NCBI RefSeq assembly: GCF_031143425.1 | Contig: NC_090445.1 | Span: 1,578,680,049 to 1,578,744,048 of the forward strand | Direction: 5' to 3' | Length of the DNA stretch: 64,000 nucleotides | Origin: Pleurodeles waltl | Taxonomy: Eukaryota > Chordata > Amphibia > Caudata > Salamandridae | Shown here: piece by piece, positions 1 through 10,363 of the stretch | Position numbering within the stretch: position 1 is the first letter of the stretch | Layout: each line of letters starts with the position of its first letter | The notes under the pieces: model-generated | Told to the model about the DNA's origin: nothing | Seen by the model: only the letters and a program-made list of their open reading frames with translations | Databases searched by the model: none | Position numbers and translations under genes: made by a program

Positions 1-254
1 TATGCTCTCATTTTAGCTTCTGGAGCACCTTCCATAATCTCTATGGGAAAATCATGAGAAAACTGTTTTCTCTCAAACATGATTCATTAACTCTCAGAAG
101 AAGGCTTTTTCACAGAGTAAAATCAACTTAACAAAAACTGATTTATATTGTAACTAAAATATGTTATCACCCTTCATAAGTTCTCTTTTTTGTGTTATGT
201 TATAAACATTTATAAAAGGTCACGTACACCAGATGATTACTTGTTGCTGAAGTA

Positions 255-1310
255 TCAGAACCAACCATACAACGTCCTCAATATTAGTTTAAAAAGACAG
301 TTTTTTAGGAGCTGTCTAAATCTGATATAACAAGGAGTCAACCTAACTTCTAATGACAGAGAATTCCTTACACAGGGGGGCAAGTACAGAAAACCTGGAA
401 CCACTGAGTCTCTGCTTTTTAAAGGAGGGAATGGCAAGAAGATTCAAATGAGACAATCTTAAATTGCGGATGGGTGTATATTTTTGGAAGCGAGCAAGAT
501 GAACGCAGGACTGTTACCATATAAGAATTTAAAAATGATACAGCCAGTCTTAAACACAGTGGGCTGTTTCACCGGTAGCCTATGCAGTTCCCTCATAAAG
601 GGGGTGATATGACATTTCGTAGGTTTATGGAAAATCAGCCTGGCTACCTGATTTTGTATCAGTTTTAGCCTGCGGCTAAGAACCTCAGGTACAAAGAGGT
701 ACAAATCTAATCACAACGTCCTCAATATTAGTTTAAAAAGACAGTTTTTTAGGAGCTGTCTAAATCTGATATAACAAGGAGTCAACCTAACTTCTAATGA
801 CAGAGAATTCCTTACACAGGGGGGCAAGTACAGAAAACCTGGAACCACTGAGTCTCTGCTTTTTAAAGGAGGGAATGGCAAGAAGATTCAAATGAGACAA
901 TCTTAAATTGCGGATGGGTGTATATTTTTGGAAGCGAGCAAGATGAACGCAGGACTGTTACCATATAAGAATTTAAAAATGATACAGCCAGTCTTAAACA
1001 CAGTGGGCTGTTTCACCGGTAGCCTATGCAGTTCCCTCATAAAGGGGGTGATATGACATTTCCTAGGTTTATGGAAAATCAGCCTGGCTACCTGATTTTG
1101 TATCAGTTTTAGCCTGCGGCTAAGAACCTCAGGTACAAAGAGGTACAAATCTAATCACTAGTGCAATGATGACATGAATGAGGGCTTCAAGAGTCAGACA
1201 TTTGCCTATTTTTATGCAATTGCAGGAGGCAAGATGATATTACTGTCTCTACTTGTAGCTTCATGGACAAATTACTGTCAATGAGGATCCCAAGGCTCTT
1301 GAGCAAAATC
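255..1310 (-). mobile_element. CR1/L2-like LINE, C-terminal reverse transcriptase fragment
   Basis: Decayed 3' part of a non-LTR retrotransposon read on the minus strand. Near 1230-1310 the translation gives SLGILIDSNLSM, the conserved palm-to-thumb stretch of CR1/L2 reverse transcriptases. Positions 459-704 and 903-1148 then each encode RLKLIQNQVARLIF followed by HITPFMRELHRLPV, matching the family pattern 'LQ.VQN.AARL... HITP.L..LHWLPV'. At 255-437 comes the terminal stretch with RQLLKNCLFK, matching 'FK..LK..LF'. Stops interrupt the frame near 1150-1200. The 5' part of the element (endonuclease, palm) is absent. Family level is confident; CR1 against L2 is not resolved by eye. Confidence 0.8.
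271..1158. repeat. Tandem duplication, two 444-bp units
   Basis: Unit 1 spans 271-714 and unit 2 spans 715-1158, directly abutting. Both start AACGTCCTCAATATTAG and end CTAATCAC. The one difference I noticed is G at 619 against C at 1063, which changes Thr to Arg in the LINE reading. The duplication lies inside an old LINE, so it is much younger than the insertion, or it is an assembly artefact. Confidence 0.93.
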
Positions 1311-2057
1311 AAGGTTTTATTAATAAATACTTGGCACAGAAGTAGCATTTCTTAATGTATTAGATGTATTAATGTGCATTTAGGTTTCTTAACTTTAGCA
1401 GACCTTAAGATTCATTTTGTGAGAAGTCATGGAAAATTATTTGTTTTTTCTGTCCCCTCTGACCTGAATTATTTCCCTAGGCAGCAGATTTAATTTTGAA
1501 GGTCCTATTGTATTATAGGCAAAAGTCATGTTTCAGATGCAATAATGTAACACTATTTGTTCTAGCTGCCGAATGGAGCAGGAAGTCACAACACTCATGT
1601 GGAAGAATATTAGTTTAGTTTATTGTGGATTGTGTGAAGGGAACTGCAAGTTGCAAAGTATTGGAAAATGTAATATTTTGGCAGAACAATGTAACCAGAG
1701 GAAGATGACTACAAACTTTTGCTGAGAAGATTTCTGAAATGTGCAAACTTGGTGGTGCCATCTAAGGTGATTGGATGCCGAAACTGATGCCCAGTATGTG
1801 CCTACCTAAAGGACCAATTAAATGGATTTTGGTTATTGTAATTAGTGAAGAAATTTGGAACTGAAGTCAGTTTTCTTCCTTGCTTGGTACTGTTTAGAAC
1901 CCCGTTGGAGTTTGTCTATTCTAAGCCTGCTCTGTCACATCTTTTCTCTGAATTTCCTGATCCTTCTTCTCATAGGCTTAACTGCCCTATTCTGTTACTG
2001 TGTTTTAGCACCAATAAGGCCAACTAATTCTGAACTGATGATCTGTCTTATGTGCAG
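1311..2057. other. No recognised feature
   Basis: AT-rich sequence without an open frame, repeat or motif that I can recognise. The last 200 bases are pyrimidine-rich and end in a plausible splice acceptor at 2056-2057. Confidence 0.5.
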
Positions 2058-2154
2058 CTCGTGTTTTGCACCGTCCTGAAGCTGCTATCAACTGTCGCTG
2101 GAAGAAGGTGAACATTCCTGTGGAATCATCCTGTATGCTGTCCCATGAGGAGAG
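2058..2154 (+). CDS. Candidate internal exon of an unknown host gene
   Basis: A 97-base segment bounded by TGTGCAG on the left and AG followed by GTAAAA on the right, a good acceptor and donor. Read with two leading bases it holds 31 open codons, with text such as HRPEAAINCRWKKVNIP. The segment is more GC-balanced than its flanks, and the left flank is pyrimidine-rich. I do not recognise the protein. Short frames open by chance often enough that this is only suggestive; it may be an unrecognised repeat. If real, the window lies inside a host gene on the plus strand with very long introns. Confidence 0.3.
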
Positions 2155-2495
2155 GTAAAACAAAATGTGATTTCTTGTTTCCTTTTTAGCTTAGTCACTT
2201 ACTCCAGCATATTTGCATAGTTGGTTACTCTAGTTAGGTGTTTTCCAAAATGTATTTTGGCTTTCTTTTAGTTTTAGATTTTGCCTGTATGTGTTAGCCC
2301 ATTCTCACACATGCTAGTCCCAATGTTGGTTAGTATTAGGAATGGCCTAGCTCAGAGAAATTGAATGTTAAAATTGTATTTTGATGATTTACTGATATCA
2401 CCCTCATCTGAATTCTAATGATAATGTATATATTGTGTTGTTGCGAATCTACATAATTCATTTGGAGTGTCTAACAGTATTGATGTTTAGTAGGT
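2155..2495. other. No recognised feature
   Basis: AT-rich, intron-like sequence between the candidate exon and the Harbinger-type element. I see no coding signal. Confidence 0.5.
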
Positions 2496-2498
2496 TAA

Positions 2499-3408
2499 GG
2501 CCCAGATTTATACTTTTTGTTGCAAAACTGCGCAAACGCAGTTTTGCGGCAAAAATTATAGCACCGGCTTGTACCATTCCACAGGGCCAGCCGGGCACCA
2601 TAGTAAAGGAATGGCGCAAGCCTGCGCTAAACTTAGGCTAGCAACTTAAAAGAAGATGCTAGCCAGGTGGGGGTGGCGGTAGGGAAGGAGGGGGTTGTGC
2701 ATCCGAAAATGATGCTAGCCTGGATAGAGGCACAAAAAATACCTCTAACCAGACTAGCGCCATTTTTTGGCGCACAACCAATAAAAACATGACTCCTGTC
2801 TTAGGAAAGACAGGAGTCATACCCACCACCCCAATGGCCAGCACAGGGGACAAGTGTCCCCTGGGCATGGCCATTGTAGCCTGTGCCATGCAGGGGGCCC
2901 CAAGTTAGGGCTCCCATTGTCACTTTAAAAACAAAATTTAAAAATACCTAGCTATACTTACCCTATTCACCTGGGATGGGGTCCCCATCCTCTGGTGTGT
3001 GTGGGGGTGTTCCTAGTGCTTCGGGAGGGCTCCTTGGACCCATTCTATGGTGTTTACCCATGGAAATGGGTCCACAGGTCCCCTTATGCCTGATCTGACC
3101 CAGGCATTAAATAATGGTGTAACGGAAGCTTTGCACCATTATTTAGCTCCTCCTCCCACCCGTGCGTCATTTTAGCACGGGAGGATAAATATGGGGCTAT
3201 GGGGATAGCACAATTTTTTTGATGGGAACACCTACTTTGCATCTCATTGATGCAAGGTAGGTGCACGTATCCAAAAAATGGCGCAAACTCCTATATTTTG
3301 ACACTACACGTGTCTGATGTAAAAATATAAATATGGAGTTAGGTTTGCACCGAATTTGCATCAAAAGAATGACGCTTATTCGACGCAATTGAAGTATAAT
3401 TATGGGCC
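2499..3408. mobile_element. Non-autonomous PIF/Harbinger-type element, 910 bp
   Basis: The left end starts GGCCCAGATTTATACTTT and the right end reads, inverted, GGCCCATAATTATACTTC, giving imperfect terminal inverted repeats. TAA at 2496-2498 and TAA at 3409-3411 form the 3-bp target duplication typical of PIF/Harbinger. A hairpin with 11-bp arms (GCAAAACTGCG, loop CAAA) lies at 2522-2547, just inside the left end. No transposase is encoded; short open frames inside are not recognisable. It would have needed transposase in trans. Confidence 0.75.
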
Positions 3409-3605
3409 TAAATCTTTTCAGATGTTTTGGTCTGCCTATGGTTTTCATGTATCTGTACAACACCATTTATGTGACATTGATTTTGGGATTGTAATAAAGC
3501 TTTGAAACGTTATTCAGTTTGTGTTTGATTTGGAGATAAACTGTTTATGGTGTCAAAATTGTTTATGGTATAATGTTATTGATTTGTGGTTAATGATTTT
3601 GACTG

Positions 3606-4395
3606 CTACACTCTTGGCCATGTCCAAAGATTCGACCTCCAGATGGTGAGAGATTCGAGTTGGTGTGTCTCACTCACTCCCCGAGCATTGTGGTAGTTGA
3701 CCCCAGAACTGGAGAGTAGGAATTTTCTGGGGCCCAGCGCTCCTGCACTCTTCAAAGAGCTCTGAGACTGGGTCAGGGTGCCCATTGCTGCTGACCAGAA
3801 ACCAGGATTCCACAAGTCAGGCAAGGTACTAGTGATGACAATTTCCGTTTTGTCAAAGTTTAATTTAAGCTGATTACTATTCATCCAATCATGGATGAAT
3901 GAGAAACTGTTTTGAAAGGAAGCTTCAGATTTTGGCAAGTTGTTGATAGCAAAGAGCAAATGCATATTGTTTGCATAGTTGTAGATCTTAACCTTCCTCT
4001 TTGCCAAAAGTAGACAAGGGGAGTATGTAAAGCTTGAAAAGGTGGGGAGACAGTGAAGACCTATGGGGCACTCCACAGGAAAGTTGGACCTTGGGGGAGC
4101 TGAAGGAGGGTAAGGGGACTGACTGATGACGATGGTTTAGAAAAGAGGCAATCCAGTCTCATGCTGAGCCCTGTAGGCCGGCAGCTCTGACACAGTCAAT
4201 CAGATGTTCATGGCTGACTGTGCTGAAAGCTGCCAACAGGTCAAGGAGTACCAGCACCTGAGGGTTGCGCCTGTCTGCTTCTTCCCTCATGTCATCCACA
4301 ACTGAAAGAATAACTGCTTTGGCAGAGTGAGCTAGTCGGAAGCTAGCTTGGTGTGGGTCGAGGAAATGAATTCCTCTAGGAATGAATATAGACAA
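3606..4395 (-). mobile_element. CR1/L2-like LINE, central reverse transcriptase fragment
   Basis: Minus-strand reverse transcriptase remnant in two frames. At 4159-4395 the reading has HQASFRLAHSAKA then VLLDLLAAFSTVSHEHLID, matching family motifs 'QSGFR.GHSTETA' and 'LLDLSAAFDTVSH..LI'. At 3606-4076 it has IYNYANNMHLLFAI, the decayed YADD catalytic box (both Asp replaced by Asn), then NSNQLKLNFDKTEIVI, the usual 'N.LKLN.DKTE'. The 5' and 3' parts are missing. It is a separate insertion from the LINE at 5.1-9.3 kb, because a palm domain follows the other element's C terminus. Confidence 0.85.
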
Positions 4396-4399
4396 CTGG

Positions 4400-4924
4400 T
4401 CACATGTGTCTCCAGAACTTTACTTAGGTAAAGTAGCAAAGACCCTCAAAACCTGGAATGCACTACAATGCATTTCAATTGGGTACTATCATGTATTTTT
4501 GTCACAAGATGGCTGCCATCACTTTCTGGTTGAAGTGATGACATCCAATCAGATCTCACCATGAGGTCTGTGCCCAGGCTCTGCCCAGATACACAAATTA
4601 CTTTTTTCTTTAATATCTCAAAAACTACTCAACAGATTTAAATGAGCGTGCTATCCGAATCAGGAGCTACTTTCCTGTCAAATTTGGTGTAATTCCGTTC
4701 AACAGTTTGGGCTGCAGTCGTGACTAAAATCTCTATGGGAATTAACATGGGAAGCACACTTTTTGACCCCCTCCCTTTTTCTTGGCCCCCACATTATGGA
4801 TCACATCAAACTTTCCATGCACAACAAGAAACAAGACCCAATAAGATACCTTTTTGGAAAGTTTTGTCAGACAGCGCCAAGTCAAAAAACACTTTTCCTG
4901 TGGAAACTAGGTCCAAAGTAAAAC
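4400..4924. other. Unclassified sequence between two LINEs
   Basis: Contains a stretch near 4600-4700 (ATATCTCAAAAACTACTC and following) that has the look of a dispersed amphibian repeat. I cannot name the family and see no terminal repeats. Confidence 0.35.
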
Positions 4925-4940
4925 TATATGACTATATAAT

Positions 4941-5029
<89 letters not shown>

Positions 5030-5035
5030 TCATAA
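4925..5035. repeat. TA/CA-rich microsatellite
   Basis: Long alternating TATATA runs with CACACA and CATATA interruptions. It lies just beyond the C-terminal end of the minus-strand LINE that starts at about 5109, so it may have grown from that element's 3' tail. Confidence 0.9.
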
Positions 5036-5108
5036 GTAACATATACATTTGTTAAGCAGTCCTATAGAGTATTGATATATTTTAAAAGCCATATTACTAT
5101 ACATATTT

Positions 5109-6620
5109 CTACAAATGAATACACATTTTTAGATACATACATATAGTCGAATTATAAATGTGTATATGCACAAGGATATGCCATACTTTAGTGTTTGAGT
5201 ATGGTGGGTACGTAGGAAAGAGCCAGCTCTTGAGTAGTCTTCTGAAGATAAGATAGTTATCCATGGAGCTTATGTTTAGGGGTAACGAGTTCCATAGTTT
5301 GGCTGCTTGGACAGAGCAGATGTGCCACCAATGGTTTTTCCTTGTATGGTGGGATGCCAAAATAGAGTGGAGGTTCCTTTGTTGAATGTAATTGCTGATT
5401 TCATTCCTGATCAAAAGTGGTCCTGTTCCATGTACTGCTTTGTGGGTGATACAAAGCAGCTTGAAGGTGGATCAGCTGGCAACCAGTAACCAATGTAAGG
5501 CCCTCAAGGCAGGGGAGATGTGGGCTTGTGGCTTTACTTGCAGTAGTAGTCTGGCAGTGGATTTCTGAATCCTTTGTAGTCTTTTCATAATGATAAAGAT
5601 GATCTGTGGTAGAGGCCATTGGCGTAATCCAGTTTTGATAGTAGAAGCAAGATAGTAGCCTGGAACTTGTGTGGAAATGCCAGGTGAGGTAAGATGTTTA
5701 GCAGATTTTTCATAATATTGAAGTTTTGAGGTTGCTAATTTGTCCACTTCGGCATTCATTGATAACTTGGAGTCCATGGTAATTACAAAGTTTCTTACTT
5801 CCTTAATACTGTAATATAGAAGGTGGTCCCAGATCACCAGGCTAGGCACAGAGTGAGTCATAAATCTTGAGTATTTCAGTTTTGAAAACATCCATTTTGA
5901 GATGGCTCCATGTTATCCACTGATCAACGGCTCTGAGGCAACTGAAAATTTGTGAGTTTCCAATGTCTTTGGGGCTTTCCAGTTTTAGTACTTGTGTGTC
6001 ATCTGCATAGTTACAGCATGTGAGCTGAAATTCATTGATCATTGTCAGTAATGACTTCATGTAGATGTTGAAAAGCGTGGGTGAGATGATAGAACCTTGA
6101 GTGACCCCTGCTTTTGTGAAGTATGGCTTGGATGAAAAAGGGGGAGTATAGATGACATTTGTTCCAATGCGAAGCTAGGATGTGGTACAGTCGAGACCAG
6201 TCCCCTTTATGCCAGCTTCATAGATTCAAAGGCAGCTAAGAGGTTCAAGAGAAGCAGTGAAGTGACCCCTTTGCAGTCTACTGTGTTTTTAAATTCAGCC
6301 CCAATGTCAGTGAGAGCAGATTCTCTGCCTGTTCCTGGGTGGAATCCTGTCTTTTAGCCTGAAAGTATGTTGTTATCTTCAATGAATTGTGACATCTGGG
6401 CAAATGCTGCTCTTTCTATCAGTGTTCCCAGGAAAGGCCCGTTTGTAATCGGTCTGTAGTTGCTTGGGTTATGTGGGCCCAGGGTTGTTTTCTTTAATAA
6501 TGGGCATCTGTATGCTTTTTTTCGGTCTTCAGGAAAGTTTCCTGTAGTTAAAAAATTATTGATATTTCTTCATACTGGTGTGGCAGCAGAGGTAGTTAAA
6601 CGAATGTCCTTGAAGACTTG
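5109..6620 (-). pseudogene. LINE reverse transcriptase domain, broken
   Basis: Copies element RNA into DNA at the nick in intact relatives. In order along the minus strand: SNYRPITNGPFLGTLIE near 6400-6470 (family 'NYRPIS..P.L.K..E'), a decayed 'LLDLSAAFD' box near 6270, then CCNYADDTQVLKLESP at 5990-6020, which keeps both catalytic Asp residues of YADD. Further on are MDSKLSMNAEVDKLATS near 5760, RLQRIQKSTARLLLQV and HISPALRALHWLLV near 5500-5600, and AAKLWNSLPLNI near 5280. At least three frames are needed to follow the domain. Confidence 0.85.
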
Positions 6621-7572
6621 TGGTGGACAAGAGTCAGAAGGGCAGCGGCTGGCTTGCTTGCCTTGTCCAGATCCATACATTCACTTTGTGATATTTGTTT
6701 GAAGTAATGCAGAGGCTGGGCTAGCCTCCTATTGGAGGGGAGTTTTACAAATGGGTTGGGTCTGGTGGTTTTCCTTTGTTTGAAATAAGAGCCCAACGTG
6801 TCTGCTTTGGTTGTGTAATGATTTGTCAGTTTGTACCTGAATTCTTGAGTAATGTGATTACTTCCTTCTGTGCATTTAGGTTTATGAATTCGGTTAGAAT
6901 TTCTAAAATTATTTATTTACACAGTTAGAATTTTGAATTCTGTCTGAATAGTTCCTTTATGAACTTTTTTATTGCTGACTTGTATATTCTGTTAGGTTTC
7001 GGTAGATGAAGTTTGTCTTGATTGCTGTTGGTTTTGAGCCAGGTGCATTGCAGGTTTCTAATTTCTTGTTTTATTTCTTTTAGTTCTCTATTTCTCCGAG
7101 GTGCTTCTTTTCTGTTGTCCTCTCTTGTTTTCCTTAGTGGTATAAGGATATTAAAAACTTCCTCTAGTCACTCAGAGCTTTTGAACGGAATTTATTGTGT
7201 ATAGATTTATGTTGCATGTTAGTTGTGTTTCTAAGTATTCAAAATTGGGTTTGTTCCACTGTCAATAGGAGGATGCATGTAAGGTGATGTTAGGTGTCTT
7301 GATTTGTGGTGTTTTATTTTGTAAAGGTAGCAAAATGGTGGTCTGACTGAAGTAATCCTTTGTTAGGTAACTATTTCTGGATCTGTAAAAATGACATCTA
7401 GGATGTGTCCAGCGATGTGTGTGGGTTTGTATACCATCTGATATAGGTTCATTGTGACTAGGCCAGTGATTAGGGATTCTGGATGGGGAATATTGGGTTA
7501 GTCAAAGAAAATGTTTCTTTCGCCATGAATGCACAGCCTGGAGTTTTAGCGTTATAATGTTTGAAACTGTGT

Positions 7573-7960
7573 CTAGAAATGAAATATGACTGGGAAGGTT
7601 GCATTGCTAGGTGGTGGTCTGTAAAGGAGAACTAAGGTACTGTAGCAAGTTGGTGCCAGGTTACATCTGGTGAAGAGGGCCTCACAACCTTGTATGGAAA
7701 CATCATCTGCTTTGGTGAGATTTATTATTTGCTTGAATATAACAGCGAGTCCACCTCCTCTTGTACCTATATGATTTTGTATGATAGTTTGATAGCCTGG
7801 AGGAACGGCTCCATGCAATATTGCGTTTGTGTCATCTCCTAACCTAATTCAATTATAAAGAGTAAGCCATATTGTGTGTCAGTGAGTAGATTGTAGATGT
7901 GGAGCTTGTTTTTAGCGAGTGATTGAGCATTTATCAAGAGGCAGTTTAGAGATTGTGTTT
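7573..7960 (-). pseudogene. LINE AP-like endonuclease fragment
   Basis: Target-nicking endonuclease of the same LINE. The N-terminal piece near 7840-7960 reads LNCLLINAQSLAKNK, the family opening '.LNA.S+..K'. At 7573-7818 it reads GTRGGGLAVIFK, then CEALFTRC and LVLLYRPPPSN, matching the typical 'GGGVA...' and '...YRPP...' blocks of LINE endonucleases. The two pieces are in different frames. It lies upstream of the reverse transcriptase, in the usual order for CR1/L2 elements. Confidence 0.8.
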
Positions 7961-7999
7961 TGGTGGTGGTGGAACTTTGTTTTGTAGAAGAGTGAGCAG

Positions 8000-9180
8000 T
8001 ATTTGTTGAACTTGTAGCAAGTGTGCCATTAGTGTTTGTATGAGGTGTGTGAGGATAGCAATACTTTTGTTTCTCTATATTGTATTCCTCATCCTGCAGG
8101 ATTAGGGTTTTTTTTAGGGTCTGCATAAGTAGGTGGCTGAGAAGGTAGTTGAGAGTGAGTTGGTGAGCTGTGTTGTTTTTGTAGAGTAGCTTTGTTGTGT
8201 AACAGACATGTGGAAGCCACGTTGTGAAGAGTGGCATGTTGTTTATTTTGTTTGCGTCTGTTCAGAGTGGCAGGTGTATGAATTAGGGGTGGTGGCTGAG
8301 CATGTGTCATGTTTAAAGGCTCTAAATTGTGCAATGGATGAAAGCCGAGTTGTTGTGTTAGCGTATTTGTGTTATGTGTTGGTGAAGCTAGAAAATTTGA
8401 GAGTAAAGATGGTTTCGGATGTATAATATTTGTGTAGTCAGGAGCATGGAAGTGGATGTATGTTTTTTTTTTATTTGTGATGGAATGTATTATGAAATTG
8501 TGTGTGTGTGTGACATTTGATGTGCTGGTGTGTGTGTTATGTTTTGTTTTTGTGGGGTAGTGAGAGGAGAAATTGATGTAGGTTTTTTTTCTGAGAAGGA
8601 TTTGTATGTAAAGTACGGTTGGTGAGTGTAAGTTGAATGGTAAAAGAGGTGGTGATGTGTTTTGGAGAAGAGTGTATGTGGTCTGTGAGAGGGGATAGAT
8701 AAGAGTTATGAGTGTTTGTGTTTGATTTGATTGCTGGAAGAGGTACTATGTTTGGTGGATAGGAGTGTAAGAATTGGTTGTTTGTGTGTTTTTGGTAAAA
8801 ATAGGAGGAGGGTGCTGGAAGATAATATGATGAAAGGCTGAGTAAGGGTTTGGTGGTGATAGAATGGGACCTGTTAGGAGCAAGTAGAGGGTAGAGCTGG
8901 TGTTTTGTATGAACAGGAAGCATGTGTCTGGATACATTGAAGGTATTTATCATGTGGCTTTGGGTTGTGTTGGTAATGTGTAGATTTGTTAGTGGTGATT
9001 GAACAGAGTGGTGTTTTGTGTGAGAGTGAGGGTGCCATTATATGGTAGATGGGGTAGAATGGTGTATATTTATGGTTTCTGTTTTTTTTAGTGGATGTTG
9101 AGAGATTGAAATGTGGATAGGATTTGTTTGTAGTAAATGAGTAGCTTGCATTTGTTGAGAGTGTGTTTTATGTTTGAGGG
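8000..9180 (-). other. Strand-biased LINE leader or ORF1-like region
   Basis: The plus strand is almost devoid of C and rich in G and T, so the minus strand is A/C-rich and G-poor. Minus-strand open frames at 8089-8334 and 8537-8953 (138 residues) are built mainly of Thr, Ser, Asn, His, Pro and Leu and show no domain I recognise. Position just upstream of the endonuclease suggests a degenerate ORF1 or 5' leader. TG-rich microsatellite stretches occur at about 8495-8540. Confidence 0.45.
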
Positions 9181-9329
9181 TCTTGATGATTTGATGATGG
9201 CTGATGAATGTAAAAAAGGACAGCATTTCTGGCCTAGGCCTGACCTGGCCGAAACTGGGCCCAAACAGGCAAATGTCCATGCCGTCTCCACCCTTAGCCT
9301 GGGCTGAGACACCCTGAACCCCACTCTTA

Positions 9330-9665
9330 AATAGCCCTATTGGACAATGGGAACTCTAGCCCTAACCAATCAGAACCCTAACCCTAAGCCCTAAGAAAAA
9401 AGGGAGATCTGGCCCTTTCAACCAATCACAGCCCTAGCCCTAGGACCAAACCAAATCTAAACCCTAAGCCCTATGTCTAATACTAACCCTAGCTCTAGGA
9501 ACCAATCAGAATCCTAGATCTCTATGGCTATCAGAACTCTGAACTTAAGCACTAAGTCCAATAGAAACACTAGCCCTAGGCACCAATCAAAGGCCCAGAC
9601 CTATCAGCGTGTCAGAACTCTGACCCTAAGTCCAATAGAAACCCTAGCCCTGGGAACCCATCAGA
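9330..9665. repeat. Degenerate tandem array with CCAAT and CCCTAA-like motifs
   Basis: Imperfect repeats of roughly 45-70 bp in which CCCTAA/CCCTAG-like words alternate with CCAATCA or CCAATAG. Clear CCAATCA words occur near 9365, 9420, 9505 and 9583, with CCAATAG near 9555 and 9628 and an inverted ATTGG near 9339. The array lies immediately 5' of the minus-strand LINE and could be its promoter-like leader or an independent minisatellite. Confidence 0.65.
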
Positions 9666-9721
9666 GCAAAGGTGCAACAAACAGTAAGAAACTTATATAA
9701 AGTGCATGTGACTTTAAACAC

Positions 9722-10020
9722 AGGCTGGTGGGTAGGCTGCATGGAGCTGCTCTTCAAGTCAGAATCTTCTTGGATACAGACAGGCTCAGTCTAGATTTTG
9801 CAGGCCCTGGTCAAACTTGCAGGCAGGACCCAAATCTAAAGCCTCTACAGATACTGTTGTACTGCATTAAAAACAAAGCCCTTTTTCTAGCCAAAAACGA
9901 GTGCTACACCCACCTCCGGGTCACAGTTTAAACCATAAAGCAGATTAGGCAGGTTCTCAAACTCATTCTGTTTAGCCTCTGTGATTTAGTTTGCCTTTTT
10001 ACCTTTCAAAACACAAACCT
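9722..10020 (+). repeat. Diverged dispersed repeat, copy 1
   Basis: Shares an ordered series of words with 10364-10615 and 11140-11175, including CCCTTTTTCTAGCCAAAAA and AGCAGATTA, and ends with AGTTTGCCTTTTTACCTTT. The two copies are clearly related but well diverged. Copy 1 lacks the MITE found in copy 2. No coding content recognised. Confidence 0.8.
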
Positions 10021-10363
10021 TGACACAGTAGAGGGGAAAACTAGGAGAGAGATTTAAACAGTCACACATAGAAAAAAAAGGTCGTTTTCAAAGTACAAAT
10101 TGCACAGAAACCAAGAGTTCAATTTAAACAGGTGGAGAAAAAAACAGTCTTAAAGTGTCAAGAATACACAGCACAAGTCTTTGTTCATACCACCTTCTTT
10201 GTCCTTTTGTTCACTAGACTGTTTAGGGCACGGAGAAGCTGGGACTATAAAATGGAGGTTGCTGACTTGGGGTTCCCTCCACAAACTTGAAGGGCCTGGG
10301 AACGTGTGAGAGGAGGGCTCAGGTTTGATTGGGAGCTAAAGGACCGCTCAGGAAAGCACAGGC
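10021..10363. other. Spacer between repeat copies
   Basis: A-rich spacer with a CTATAAAATGG word near 10245 that resembles a TATA box. I see no gene downstream of it and assign no function. Confidence 0.4.

Larger units (their letters stand above)
5040..9320 (-). mobile_element. CR1/L2-like LINE, nearly full length but decayed
   Basis: Minus-strand non-LTR retrotransposon. Reading 5' to 3' (high to low coordinate) it holds a long G-poor region that may be ORF1 or a leader (about 9180-8000), an AP-type endonuclease (about 7960-7570), a linker, a reverse transcriptase (about 6620-5480) and a C-terminal segment to 5109, ending near a TA microsatellite. Frames are broken by stops and shifts throughout, so it is a fossil. 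Outer limits are approximate because I could not find target duplications. The high-coordinate boundary near 9320 is inferred from the start of a tandem array. Confidence 0.75.

Noticed and set aside
9355..9400. CCCTAA words as an interstitial telomere
   Set aside because: The words are irregular, mixed with CCAAT motifs and part of a longer degenerate unit, not a run of the vertebrate hexamer.
10246..10256. TATA-box-like CTATAAAATGG
   Set aside because: No gene, cap-site context or open frame follows; AT-rich words of this kind are expected by chance.
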